Assembly (NCBI RefSeq): GCF_003286085.1
Contig: NW_020825294.1
Coordinates: 2,108,001 to 2,172,000, forward strand
Reading direction: 5' to 3'
DNA: 64,000 nt
DNA from: Drosophila persimilis
Lineage: Eukaryota; Arthropoda; Insecta; Diptera; Drosophilidae
This document shows positions 33,669 to 47,039 of the stretch, one piece after another; positions within the stretch are counted from its first letter, which is position 1, and each line of letters begins with the position of its first letter. A program made the translations under genes and the position numbers. The notes under the pieces were generated by a model. That model worked only from the letters and a program-made list of their open reading frames with translations. It was not told where the DNA came from and did not search any database.

Positions 33669-36613
33669 GTCTCTTGGAATATATATTTTATATTCTGTCA
33701 CTTAGGTGACACGCCCACAGGACTTTTAATGGCATGAAAGCTACAGAGCTACAGAGGGAACGAGAGAGAGAGAGAGAGAGCTGTTCTTATGAGAGTTCTT
33801 AACGTTGATGGGGGCTCCAAAATAAGAGTTGATTGAATATAAGTGTTAGGGAGGGGGTTTTGAAGGGGGCGATATGGTATAAGAACAGATACTAAGGCGT
33901 TGGACTATTGGGAGGACTGTCATGTGGTGCCTGGACAAAAAGTTTTAGGAATAAACTTTTTGGAACGGAAAAAACCTTTGATTATATCTATTTGATGTGG
34001 CTAAAGATATATGTATGTATCTTTAAAGATATATCTGTAGGAACACTGTGCCTCAAAATGGAAACTTTTGAGCGAACTTTGAACTAGAAAAAAATTGGGT
34101 TGTAGGACAGGATGAGTAGATCACATACTCATACTTAGAATTTACTATTTGGCCTCCCAATAGTTTCAAAAAATTCAAAAAATCACGGCATTTATAGCTG
34201 CGGTATCAAAAATGGCTTGAAAAGGGAATTTTACGACAGTTTAATGGAATTTTCGAGTCCATTTTTTTCCTTTTTAAAGGGTTTGGGACATTAAATGATT
34301 TATTGAAAATATGTTTAAACAACAACCATAAATTGTATTAATATTTAAATAATGTTAATATTTAAAATCCTCTTCAGACGAGGACCTCAATCCTAGAAAA
34401 CTGGACAGATAATTGATCCAAATTCTTCGACCGCGTTATCAAACGCCTTTTTAAATTTAAATTTTAAAGCATCATAATTTTTGCTGCAGCAAACAACAAA
34501 TTTTATTATTATTTTATACTCTAAAACAAAGCCTATAAAAAAAAAAAATAAAAATAAAATAAAATCCTAGCTCCAGAACAAGTGTTCCAAGAATTTCTGC
34601 TATAAAAATCATTACAGAGAGAAAAACAAAACCAAAATCATCACCAAATAATGTCTCACATGAAATGAGAATAGCGGTTTAGAATGGATGGATGGATGGA
34701 TGTGCGGATGAGCGAAGAAAGCCATTTCGTATGGGAAAATGCGATGGAAAGGCAATAAAATTTGACTGGCCAGCGAGAGTTTTAAAAACAGAAAAACAGG
34801 AAAAAGAAATGGTAATGGGAAATGGGAAATGGAGGCCCAATGGCAATGGCAATGGCAATGGAAAAACGAGGCATTCACACGCACATAATTCAATTGCTTC
34901 AAACAAAAGCACATTTAATTTTATTTATTATCGTGCCGGGGATGATGGTGGTGCCATATCCTTTGTGTGTGACTCAGAGATGTAGGATGTATCCTTCCAA
35001 CAGTCGGTAGAGACTTTCACTCAAATGTTGGAAAATGATTTTGATGTATCCTGTTATCTACACAGAACACAGAGCCTAGAACCAGATACATTCATGGTGC
35101 ATGAGGGTACCACGTAATAAATAAAGGTCCAAAGATTGAAGAAGAAAGGTTTTCCAGCCGGAGAAAAGAAAGCCGAAAGTGTCGTAACTCTGACTGACAG
35201 ACAGATGAAAATGCACACGACGACACATGCTGGCACACAAAAGATACAGATACACAGCTACAGATACACTCCACTCGTCGTGTGTGCACATGTGTCCATC
35301 CATCTCTCGTTTACTCTCTTTCTAGGGGGGGGGGGGGGAAAGGCAATTTCAACTTTCGAATGATGCGGCCATAAATCAAGGATAATCTACTTTTCAGGAT
35401 CATAATTTTTGTGTGAATTGACAGTCGGAGGAGCAGTGACAAAAAAAACAACGAAGAGAGAAAGAAGAAAAACCCCAGAACTGACAGATTTATGTACGCA
35501 CAGACACACGCACAGTGAAAAGCAGGAAAAGCAGATATCACAAAAGAAAGAGATAGAAGATATAGAAAAACTGTACAGAGAGAAAGGACCCCTGTCGATG
35601 GGATATCAATTTCACATAAAACTTACACCCGGGAGTTTGTCCAGAGGCCTCAAGAAAGTGGATGATGATGATGATGATGATGACGGGGGGAGGGGGTGGC
35701 AGTAACCCTTATATGACACATTAAATGTCATGCGAGCATGCAACGAGAAAAGGCAGCCATGTTTTTCTGTGGGCTCTGAGATCCCCCGTAAATGCTATCA
35801 GCCATGCGGGTCATGTCTAGCACGTTGTGCCTCGTCTGTGCGTCCATTTATTGGCGACATTAAATCATTCTATCAATCCCAGGCACGAGTTACACCCACA
35901 CACCCCCCCGCACACCCCACCACACACAGGCCACGATTAGAGAGCCACCCTCTGACCCCATTAGTCATTAATCGTTGCAGTGACTTTAATGGTATTAAAT
36001 AGTCGCAATTATATTTTAATGCCAGACCGAAAGACCACTAAACCATTGAATTTTTCCTAAGGGTTGTTTTCTTAGTTCCACTTTCACTTCTTTCACTCCA
36101 TTTCTCCGCTTCTGCTTTACGGATTTAGTTAATTGCTTTTCCCTCATCTGCAGAGTCTCTTTCTTGTCTCTTTTCCATCACCATCAGCATCTGCTTAGCA
36201 TATCAATGTTGTTGCGGAACAAAAGCAAAGACTAAGCTTAGCTAAACTCTTGGGTTCCATCGCATCAACTCTTTGTTCCAATCAATCTAATAGGTGTATC
36301 TTTGTTCTGATAAATACATAGTTTCAGATACAATGGACACACACAAAAGTCTTGGTTTAACATAATTGAAGTCGTTTTAGGACTCATTTAATGGCTAATT
36401 TATGCCTAATGATTCTTAAATGAATATTACAACTTTTTCTTTTGACAATGTTTGCTTTCATTGGGAAATGGGTAAAGAAGAAAGATATAGCAGAATTTTA
36501 TGATGGTTTAAGGAGGAAAAAGTATATTTTGCACAAGCAAAAAGATATTTTAAAAACAGATAGTCTTTTGAACAGTCTTCAATATCTTTACATGCCATGT
36601 ATCTTTAGTGAAA

Positions 36614-36667
36614 ATCTTTATTCTTATCCTAAAGATTGCTATCTTTATTCTTATCCTAAAGATTGCT
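36614..36667. repeat. Perfect 27-bp tandem duplication
   Basis: 36614-36640 and 36641-36667 are identical (unit begins ATCTTTATTC and ends AGATTGCT). The open frame across it, with a repeated SYPKDC, is AT-rich and not gene-like. Confidence 0.9.
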
Positions 36668-36931
36668 TAGCTTGCAATGACTGTAATGGCCTTAAAATAC
36701 CTTCCCCAAAAGCCTTTAGGCACCTTTTTGAGCAGGTTGCATCTTTTTTTTAATAGCTTCCGGTTCTGGCAGATACTTACCTCGGATTCGCAATTTCAAT
36801 CATCATCCTATTACTGTGCCCGGTGGAAGGAAAACGGTGGAATTATTATACGCATTTGGTAATAAATACGCTGTCAGAGGAGGCATCGATTATGAACACT
36901 CATGGGATGCACTCACTGGGGCTCAGATACT

Positions 36932-36956
36932 CACACACACACACACACACACACAC
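36932..36956. repeat. CA microsatellite
   Basis: An uninterrupted CA run of about 12 units. Confidence 0.9.
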
Positions 36957-37194
36957 TCGAATTCTTATTCGCATTCGCAGGATGATGGCGACGGCAGCTT
37001 CCAATAATGTGAGTCAATAAATCGCCAATCAAGCAATCATACACAATTTATTTCCCGTCATAATTATCGGAGGAGTAGCAGGAGAAGGGAGCTGCTCAAA
37101 AGCTGCATGCCACAGAGCCATGCCACACTCCTGAGACCCCTTCCGTCCCCTTCATTTGCCCCACTCCTAAGCCGAGTGCAGCAGCCGTGTGATT

Positions 37195-37272
37195 ATGACG
37201 CTGCTGTTGGACGCCCTGCAGCGGGCCTCCGATCTGCGCGCCGATTCCCCCCAGATCCAGAAGGAACTTCAA
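37195..37272 (+). other. Short coding-like island, unrecognised
   Basis: From ATG 37195 the frame reads MTLLLDALQRASDLRADS and on to QIQKEL with codons strongly of the Drosophila coding type (CTG, GCC, CAG, ATC, AAG), unlike the surrounding DNA. It runs on into CAGACAGAGA repeats with no good donor. An acceptor-like CCTAAG ends at 37171. It could be a real exon, a decayed one or chance; no family recognised. Confidence 0.2.
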
Positions 37273-38159
37273 GGCCCACAGACAGAGACAGAGACAGAAG
37301 GCCCAGACTCCAACAGACAGAGACAGAAGTCTCAGACAGAGACAACAAACACACACAGCAACAGCAACCGCGACAGCAACAGAAACACCAAAGCCCCCCG
37401 AGAGATATACTATAGACAGTCCGTTCTGTTCCGTTTTGCATCCTTCGGTGTCTCTCATTTGATTTGTGGCATAGACATACGAAAAAAAAAGAGAAAAAGC
37501 TGCGCCTTAGAGGTGAGGAGTTGCCACAGCGAACCCCAAGTATTATTTGGGTTTCTGTTTTATTTTTTTTTATCATTTTTATGGCCCCTGGTTCTGGGTC
37601 TTCCATTTGACATTCCATTCGTTTTAATCGATTTTTAGGTCCTCCTCCTCCTTTGCCTAATCTTCATGGTTCCTTCTTAATGCCTTTTCGTTTGTTTTAA
37701 TTTCGTTCTGCTCTCTCCCTCTCTTATTGATTCTCTCTCCGTCTCTCTCTCATCTCATTTGTTGTCCATTTTGTCATTTGGTCAATAAATTCGATTGATT
37801 TATAGAGTTCGTGGTAATTTCCAAGCCCAGACTTTCAGCTTCAGAAAAAAATCTCCTTTTGAAATTGATTTTTTCAAAGTTTTATTTATTCGAATGGTTA
37901 TCGTTCCACGCGGCTGGAAGTCCGTCCATCGTCGTCTGTGGATTGAAGGCAGAGTTGGAGTTCAAGAGTTCAACGTCTTTATGAAGGCATTTTTCCAATG
38001 TTTATGGATTTGTTATTCATTTTGGATTTCTGAAAGTTTTTCTGTGCTGTGGAATTGTCTCTGCAATCAAAAAAGGGGTTTCGTTTTTCGGAAACGGCTT
38101 AAGCTTTTTGGAGTTTTTTGAAAATTTATTAGAATTGGGATTGGTCTTTGGAGGGGCAT

Positions 38160-38540
38160 TTGAAAGTGCTGCCAACCTGGTTATGCTTCGACTTCCATAC
38201 TAATTGCACAGTGCTGCCCATCCGATATCGAAGCTATCCATAAAGTGCTGTCACGGGTGTTGATTTCTCCACAGCTCAAGTGCTACCACAACAGCTTAAT
38301 TCTTACCACAACAGTGATGCCCATGGGCTTTCTCATCGACTTCAATGCTGCCCTAATCCTACTCCTCCTTGCTACCAATGGTATTTTTCTCGGACACTAG
38401 TGTTGTCCATAAACATCTTCATAAACACATAAAGTGATTCCTTCTCTGATTTTAATGCTTCTCTTTAAATTTAGATCTAATTTTACAGTGCTGCCCATCT
38501 GGTTTATCTTTACCCTCAGTGCTACCCCTACAGTGTTGCC
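38160..38540. repeat. Degenerate repeat of GTGCTGCCCAT words
   Basis: Words close to CAGTGCTGCCCAT recur at about 38166, 38210, 38245, 38278, 38313, 38346, 38401, 38485, 38517 and 38531, commonly 33-36 bp apart. This is an old minisatellite with a unit of about 34 bp. Confidence 0.65.
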
Positions 38541-39067
38541 AAATTGATGGATACTTAGCTCAATTTCAATTCTTCTCACTCCTTACCTACTTCACACCTA
38601 AAATCTTCATTTCCCAAGCTTAATTTATTCCCAGACACATTCTACAACTACTTTCTATGAGAAAGCCATTACCTTAACCATCTTTTTAGCCCCAAGAAGC
38701 TTTCACACTGTCATTAATTGCTGTAATTTTTCAGAGAAGCAAAAATAAGATGTCCACCATTAAAAGAAGATTTTCAACGAGTAAAAAATAAATCAATCAA
38801 TGAAATAAAAATTGAATATAAGAAAAAACAAGTTGGCATGTCCCCAATGGATTGCTCTCTGGGGAGTGGGGAATATCGGATGGAGGGAGGGAGGGAGAGG
38901 GATCGGTAGAGGTAGAGCCTAATTCCGAATAACGAATTTAAGCAATTTACTCAAATGCTAATTTATGGCCGATTGATGTTCAGGTAAAGAGTCGTCGTCG
39001 CGTCTTCGAGTCTTCGCCTTGGGATTGGACTTCGGAAACACGCAATCAAAATGAGACAGAGATGCAG

Positions 39068-39099
<32 letters not shown>

Positions 39100-39506
39100 G
39101 AAGATACGAGATTCGATACATGGATGGATGGTGGATGGTTAAGGGAACATCATTATCATCATCTTTTTTTTCTGTCTTGGCGTCTGTCAGTGGCAGCCAT
39201 AAACATGGAAGCTGCTGGCTTGCTGCCGCTGCCGCTGCTGCACACAGATACAATCGCTTGAATTACGACGAATCAACGCACAGCAGAGTGTCCCTCTTCA
39301 GTTGAGCAACTGCTGCCACTTGCCACCTCCGCCATTCACACAGTGGGAGATGCAACATGATGGACATGCCACATTCCACCGCAGCGAACCTTTGGGTCGA
39401 CGGAGAGCCCATGCAGCGTTGCCTGCGATTGGGGCACATAAATTTATATCATCATCGGACGACTGCCTGTTCGATCCTCATGATGATGATCGCACTTGGT
39501 GGTTCT

Positions 39507-39521
39507 GTATCTGGCAGATAC
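39507..39521. repeat. Gapped palindrome GTATCT-GGC-AGATAC
   Basis: A perfect match to the dispersed 15-bp palindrome. Symmetry extends one base further on each side (T...A). The next 400 bp are rich in single GTATCT/AGATAC words. Confidence 0.7.
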
Positions 39522-40191
39522 AATATCTATCCTTGGGAGTAGGAAATAAGTGCAGCCATCAGATACGGCTACACTCACTTAAGAGGCACCCCTGAGATTC
39601 AGAATTATCTAAAGAGATGATGGAGGAGATCGAATGAGGAGAACTTCTTAACAATTGAGGGAAAGAAAAGTATCTGTATCTAATTGTTGAATGGGCATTA
39701 AGGGAAAGGCCTTAGATACAGGAAGATAGATCATTTTGGTCAACTTTTGAGACACAAAAGTATCTTTTTAGAGATCAAAGATACCCGATGGAAGGAGAGA
39801 TACTTATTTGCTAATTTCTCGACAGATATGTTCGTTTAAACACCTCGATATCCATTAGGAGCCGCCAAATCGAAGACTTCTTGGTCTTAATCGATAGAAA
39901 AGTATCTAAACAATAATGATACAGAAGAAATGGCAAATACATCCAAAGATATTCAATCCGTATTTTGTTCGATACAAAAAGAAGTATCTCATCATTTAAA
40001 TGGCATTCAAAAGCTGCCTTCAGTAGTTGTTCTGGCTCACTGGCTGTCAATATATCATTCGACAGAAAACCGATATCAGAGGAGCAGCCTCCCCCTTGCC
40101 GTATCCGTATCCCATCCACATGCCCCATACCCATATTCATGCAACACCAAAGTTGGTCAAAAGCACAGAGACAGAGACAGAGACACAGACA

Positions 40192-40281
40192 ATGCAGCTG
40201 GTGGCAAGCGTGAAGCGGAAGGGCTCGGCCCCGGCTCTGGTTGCCCGGCGGCGGCTGAAACGAGGCAAGCGAGGGGCGTAG
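40192..40281 (+). other. Possible 29-codon small open frame
   Basis: ATG after GACA, then MQLVASVKRKGSAPALVARR and a basic end (RLKRGKRGA). Codon use is coding-like, but it follows a CAGAGA repeat and nothing supports expression. No family recognised. Confidence 0.15.
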
Positions 40282-40579
40282 CTGCCACAGCAGCTGCTCT
40301 TGGTGCTGCTCCTGCTGCTGCTGCTGCAACGACGTCGCCAGAGTGTCAAAAAATGCCACGAAGGCATAGAAAAGTGGCACAGCCATGTGCCAGTGCAACA
40401 CACAGTGCAACTGCAACTGCAACTGCAACTTGTGCAACAAGTTCCAGTTCCTGTCGCGCTGGCTTTGGCTGTTGCCCGATGCCCGGCTTTAATTGACAGC
40501 GACAAACGTTGCGTCGTCGCGCGGCCAATGCCACCCACCCAAATGCACCCACACAGATACACACTCATACCATTGCACC

Positions 40580-40876
40580 TTAAGCGGGAATCCAGCGGAG
40601 TGGCAGATTATTCCTGTGCGTCGTTTTCCCACAATTGATTCGGACAATGCGACCGAAACAATGCGACGGACAATGAGACGAGAGGTGCAAGTCGTCTTCC
40701 TCCTTTTCGGCCTCAGATTCTGCCTCTTCGGCTGCCACAGCCTGCTCTCTTGCTGCCACAGCCTGGCTGCTTGAGTACCTCCTGCACTTCGCTCTCATCT
40801 TGGCCTTCTTCTTGGGCCTTGTGGCGGGCAGGCTAAAGTGCAAATGGTTCTTGGACGGCTCGATAGCCGACTGGTA
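40580..40876 (-). other. Coding-like open frame, unrecognised
   Basis: The minus-strand frame reads YQSAIEPSKNHLHFSLPATR and then a Lys-rich patch and an Ala/Glu-rich acidic stretch (EEAESEAEKEEDDL). The first third has good Drosophila codon use; the rest is a GCA/GAG-rich low-complexity run. CCAG at about 40869 could be an acceptor. It may be a short exon or chance. Confidence 0.2.
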
Positions 40877-42055
40877 CACCCCACAAATGAGTCGAAATCG
40901 ATATGGAGAGGGTATCTTTTTAGGCTATATTTTTAGATGATTTAAGAGATCTCTAAAACGAAGAAAAAGTTCCTTAAAGTATGGGTATTCATTATAGGAT
41001 GTAATGTAGAACAGAAAGACCTTTATTTAGATCCTTTCGGGCCCTCCCTTTAAGAAATTTTCCCTACCCCGAATAGACAATATTTTCCCTTACCGGCTTT
41101 CATTTCCTTGATTTTTGTTGGGTTTCTTGTTTGGTTTTCTTGTCTTTTAATGAAATGCATTTCAAAAGATTTCCTACCCGCCTCTGTGTGTGTGTGTGCG
41201 TCGTCGTTGCTACGTGCAACAGGTTGCCATTCTCTGCCATGGCCGCTGCCGACACACACCCCGTGTCTGTGTGCTGGAGCCTGCCACAACTTCAACCCCA
41301 CTTGCCACACCACCAGCACTGCCCCCTCAACCCTCTCTGGAGCCCGCCGCCTTCTTGGTTTGTGCTTTGATTTTATGGCATTCGTTTTTAGATTTTTGGT
41401 GCTGCACCGGCACTGCCAGCAGCAGCAGTGGTGGTGCCACAGTTTGATGCATGTAGCTTGTCATGCATAATATTTTTTTTCAAAACATATACAGCATTTG
41501 GACGTGGTACATAATTTTTGCAGCATATAACATTTTGAGGCAAGAAAGAGCTGTGTCTGTCCGTGTCGAGGAGTGGCTGTGATTGGTTTATTGTTTATAG
41601 GAAAAATCTATGGAAAATCTGTGGAAAAATCTTGCTTTATGCAAAGCCGTACCCAGCATTTTGTGTAGCGCATAATTAAGTGGATTTTCGAATGGGGAAA
41701 ACTGTGGGAAATTCGGGAAAAATCCTTGTAGACTAAACAGTGGACAAATCTAAAGTTAATTTCTTTCGATTTTCAAGTGGGAAAACCACTTGAATGCCAG
41801 CGTTTTGTTGTCGTCTTCTTTGATCTTCTCTTCTGACGTGGGAAATGTTCCCAGAGACCTGTCTGTTGTGCGATGATTACTGGCAGTGAATCCCAGAGAT
41901 ACACAGTTCTAATACACATTTAATTGTCAAACGGAATTGAGGAAATGCTCCACGCAATGGGCAGCCATTCTTTTGAACTCGAGAAGTTAATAAATTTTCC
42001 ATAATTTTTTGTTTGTGAAATGCCTCTCTCTCTCTCCCCCGCCTTCTGGAATTTC

Positions 42056-42070
42056 GTATCTACCGGATAC
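42056..42070. repeat. Gapped palindrome GTATCT-ACC-GGATAC
   Basis: A match to GTATCY-NNN-RGATAC with one arm carrying the T form and the other the G form (one G-T mismatch in pairing). It lies in unique sequence near a CT tract. Confidence 0.65.
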
Positions 42071-44809
42071 ATTTTTATCTCCGCGCAACGCAATTATTGT
42101 TTGTGTCTGTGGCGGCAACGGCAGAACAATTAAGAAATGAACTATCGCCATCGGCACCCATGAGGGAGAGGGAGAGGAGATCTCGTTTTGGGGCCAACCA
42201 CCGGACCAATTAGCCACCCATTCCCCCCCTTTCCGCCGCCAGTCTGCAAATATTTTCCGATCTCTTAAGCGATGACTTTTCCCAATGGTTTTGCAATATT
42301 TTCGGTCTTTTTAATTAACTGAAAAATTGTTGAAAAATTTGTGTTTATTCGAGGGGTGGCCAGGTGGTGCTTACGCTTTTATGACCGCCTTCCGGTTGCC
42401 TTCTCCCCTGCCATATTTATACAGTATTTAGAATATCATAAAGCTCCTCCATTCGACAAAATATTTACACACGAAATCCCCCATGGAAATTCTATCAAAA
42501 TCGGAGATAAAACCCGTAATGAGAATGGTACAAACGTCATTCGTTCGGGGATAAAAATTATATTTGTTCTTTTGTAATTAGGTTTCTTTTGTAATTGTGG
42601 GATTATAATGGGCATGATATGAGCCAGATCTAGGGGAACTTTATTGAGGCATAAAAAGGTGCTGAAATTATGAGCAGTTAATACTTTTTAAGGGATAAAA
42701 GCATCTTTGGAAAATATAAGAATTATCTAGCTATAATTTTTGTTTAATTACATAACAAAATAAAGTTAAAAAAATATTTAAACCAAATTTTGTTTATATA
42801 TAAACTAATTAAAAATATTATATATATTATTATAAAAATTCAAAATAATAGCTTTTTCTGATTTGAATAAAGTTGTATTTGTAATTAATTGATAACAAAT
42901 TATTATTTTTAATTCCGTACGATCCCTGGCATAGATCTTAATTAAAAATATTTCCAACCCTTGATTTCTGGCCGATTTTTCCCCAAGAGGAAAATATATA
43001 TAATTTCTATATATATTTCTACTCTAAAAATAAGATACGCTTAATCCAATCAAGCCAGGAAATCAAATCCCACGTTTTGTTTCTGTATTATTTTCCGTTT
43101 CATCTGCAATTGAAATATTCTATAAATGAATTAAATACAAATACAATCGATGCCTAATACAGAAATAATAATTTTTGAGGCAATAAAACTGAATGAGGCA
43201 ATAAAATTAAATTAAATAAAAATGCAATTATTAAACGACCGCCCAATACACACGCTGACAGATAGAGACACACACACACAGATACAGATGTGTGTGTTTG
43301 AAAAATGCACAACAATTAATTTTCAATACAAAAAAAAAGTAGCAGCGGAAAGCGAGTTGCAGCCACGTTTTCCATGCAACTACTACATATGGCGGCTTGT
43401 TTAAATAGAACGTATGGAGGCAGCAGCAGCAGCAGCACAAAAGCTCTACAAAAAAAACAGACTGAAACTGAAATCAAATCGAATGAAAAACGATAAAAAT
43501 CGCACAACTGTCCGGAGAGGCGGCCACTAGCCGGAGGCCTGAGAGGCCGTCGTATGCAAAATTGTGCTACGGTTTTTGAAATGTTGCAACAATAATTGTC
43601 ACAAATTGAACTCATGTCATGATTTGCGACGACGACGACTGTACCTGTGCCTGATCGATAGCAGGGGCAGCCGGGCAGCCAGGGAAGGGAAGGGGAAGGT
43701 AGCATATTCGATTGTCTGACAGGTGCAATTTAGTCGAGGCAAAAAAAGTTATCCGCTTTTGAAGTTTGATTGGTTTTCCATTTAATGAGAGCACACTGGA
43801 CGGAGCGGTGTAAGGGAAACGTGATAGATTTCCCAGGGAAATATACTTCTATACACTCAGAGATAATTGTCATAGCAAAAAAAAACACAGCCATATTTAA
43901 TTGAATATTATTAAATTTAAAAATAAATTATTGAAATTAAGTTTAAGGATTAGGATTAAATATTATTGAATTAAATTAATTAATTTTAAAATTTATTTCA
44001 ATTAAATTGTATTTATTTAAAATAATTCGCATAGTAAAAGGAAACAAAAAAGCAACAAATGAATTAAATATTATTATATTAAACTAATTAAATTAAAAAA
44101 AAAATTATTTCAATAAATTTATATTTATTTAAATTAATTGGTCTCTTATTTAATATAAAATGCAAAATAAATATGATATATTCAATTTGAAGAATATATA
44201 TTTCTACTAAATATACAAATATTTTATTTAAATATTAAATATATATTTTTTAATTATGAAATATATATTTAGATAAAATCTTTTTCTATTAGAGGTAAAA
44301 TTTGTTTTACAGTTTTCATTATATTTTTATAATTATTTTCTTTATTTATATTTTAAAATCTAATCCGATCCTCAAGAATTTTTTTCTCAGGGTGTATTTG
44401 GGAGTGGCAACACAGAGTCAGTTAAGGAGTGATCTATCCACAATCAAGGCTTCTTTCCCCCTCTTTCACACACTAAATTTTATATTACGGATTATTCTAA
44501 CAACGTTTTTTATGTTCTTTGAGGTTCTTTTCATTGCACACACACCTTAAGGATTCCTTTAACCCCTTTAAGTGCTTTGGTTATTTATAATTTTGTCGCC
44601 TGAGCGTATCATCATCTCACATTACAGCGTGGAGGAGACATACGTGGAGTGGATTGGAGTGGATTGGAGTGGTGTGGAGTGGACATACACGATTTGTGTC
44701 GCACCTGTTTGCCAATTTGAAATGAGGTTATGAACCCAACTGTAGTTTGCTGCAACGTTGCACCACAGCAACTGGCAGACGGCAACAACAATACCAAAAA
44801 AACCAAACG

Positions 44810-45013
44810 ATGGCTAACGCATTTGGCCACCTTTTAGCCGGTTTTCCCATCGTTCCCCCACTCTGTCTCGGAGCGCGGCTTTGGGGCTTGAGGCGAATGC
44901 TTTTTCCTTTTGTGGCCACCAAAGAACTCGTTGGCTTCGCCACCGCCATGTGGCCGCCACTTGGATCGCGTTGCCTGGTTGCTTGGCTCTTTCTGGCCGC
45001 CGCTGGAGATTGA
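44810..45013 (+). other. Possible 67-codon open frame, weak
   Basis: From ATG 44810 the frame reads MANAFGHLLAGFPIVPPLCL and continues hydrophobic to LAAAGD. Codon use is moderately coding-like. The opposite strand is also open, no start context or splice support is seen, and no family is recognised, so it is probably spurious. Confidence 0.12.
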
Positions 45014-47039
45014 TGTTCGCTGCCTCTGACATTTGTTTCGCGCTTGGCTCGATCTCGCGCTCTCTCTCTCTCTCTCCCGCTCGCACTCTCGTGTTATTAA
45101 TCATTAAACTGGTTTTTCCCTGCCACATTTTTCTCCGTGTGATTTAAATGGTTTTTTTCTTTCTTCTTTTTGCATAAAGCTTTTCCAGTAGATTTACTGG
45201 ATTTTCCACTAAGATGAAAAATTGCACTGCGCCGCGATCATGTAAACAAATTCATTAACGTTGCACAAATATTTTAATTATTTTACACACACACAATTGT
45301 TGGTGGTAAAACGACGAGCAATAGATAGTGTCAGGCTTTTAGATTCTATGCGGAATAATGCGGTTCTATCGCCCAAAAGTGTGAAACGCGAATGAATCGG
45401 TAGAATATTTGCACCTCGAAGTTGGAATGAAGAAAATATGAAGATTCAATGGATATTTATTGGATATTTGGAAGAGGAAAGGGAAATGGCGTTACGGAAA
45501 TGAATAGATAGATCTAGAGTTATAAAAATGAAAAGGTGTTTAAATAAATATAATTAATCGTATATATTTTATGTATAAAAAAATATAAAATATAAAAAAA
45601 TTAAAAAAAAAAAAAAATGTTGTTATGAAGTTTAGCGTATAGACAATATAATTCGTTTATTTAATTTATTGACTTTAATTGTAAATTATGAATATCTATT
45701 AATCTCAAAAAACCCTTGAAGCCCTTGAAAGCCCGATACAAATTTTTAATATAAACTCCAATTTATTTATAATTTTGTAGCTATCCATCTACAACGTATC
45801 CATCTATATCTACCCAAAATCCATTTATAATTACTTCTTAAATACTCCCAAAGTATTTTCAAAGCATTTCTTTACCATTCAAGCGACATTTTCCAGCTAA
45901 ATTTTCCTTTACAAGCCGTCATTCATTCATTGAGAAAAGCCGAAATGTAAGCCAAAATAATTTGTGGAATCTGTTTCCCATTGAAATTTTTTGGCGGTGT
46001 GTGCCGTAAGCTACTGTTTTGACAGGGGACATGCCCATGTGTGCTCCATATATGCACATGAAACGCGTCAACGTGAGAGCGGGGACTGGCAATGGATATG
46101 CGGGGGGGAAAGGGGACTGGGGACTGGGGAATGAGGCAAAACGCCAACGCAGAGCCAGCAGCTGCAGCGGGCACATTCAACAGGTTAATTCGCGCGCTCT
46201 TTTGGCCAAGTGCGTTCGAGCGTTCGAGCGGGAACTGCTTGGCCAAATGAGCAGGCAAAAGTGTCGGCCTTTTAAGGCCTTAAGTTTTTAAGTTTCCTTT
46301 TGGCTTCGGTTTTGGAAAAATAAAACATGCAACTTCGCACATGGAGGAAGCATTGAAATGTCCCATGGAACAATGAGCCAGCGAACGGACCAACAACAAC
46401 AACAACCACCTTTGGCAACATGTTGAGGCCGAAACTCAGCTGCTGGCCAAGTTATGAGACAGAGGGGAGGGGAGACGGCAGGGAGGAGTACTGGCCAGAG
46501 GAATGGCTAGTCCGAAGAGAGGCGAAGATTGCTGCCATGAAGCACATGAAGGTGTCATTTGTTGGTAACATGCATTTTCCGACTTGGCTACAAATCGCAA
46601 CGATGGCAAAAGGCAAACTGCAACATGCAACAGCGACGACTGCGACGACTCCAACGACTGCGACCACTAAGACGACGATGAAGTCTGATACGAGTATCTA
46701 ATGACATGGCACAGTGGTAGAAAAGGCCTTAAATGGGATTAATGCTTTGATGGATGCAAGGTTTCCCATACAAATGGTACACATTCTATGTCTAATTTTA
46801 TTTCAGAATATTTTTTATATGATTGCCAATTATTCTACATATTTTGAAGAAGAAATATGTGCTCTTTAAGCTTTAAATACTCTTTAAAGCCTTTTTTATC
46901 TTCTTATGAATATTTTGAAGCTTTTTCTGATCAATTTCCATCACTTTAAATATTTTCTTATGTAATCCTCAAAAACTTTCCCATATTTACTCTGATATGT
47001 GGTACAGCTTCATTAATTTTTAATATTTCAATGATATTC

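Larger units (their letters stand above)
27190..39000. other. Noncoding DNA, second part of the gene-poor interval
   Basis: No convincing protein gene. It holds AT-rich blocks (about 27190-27430, 30000-30400 and 34260-34570), CT tracts, a GTC array with GAGA/PHO words at 31.25-31.43 kb, GA arrays at about 32958-32980 and 33755-33780, a GGAT array at about 34684-34705, a poly-G run at about 35325-35338, a GAT array at about 35660-35680, a CA array at about 36932-36955, a coding-like island near 37195 and a degenerate repeat at 38.2-38.5 kb. Confidence 0.55.

Noticed and set aside
36442-36753. 103-codon plus-strand frame with a repeated SYPKDC
   Set aside because: AT-rich codons, poor context, and the repeat is explained by a 27-bp DNA duplication.
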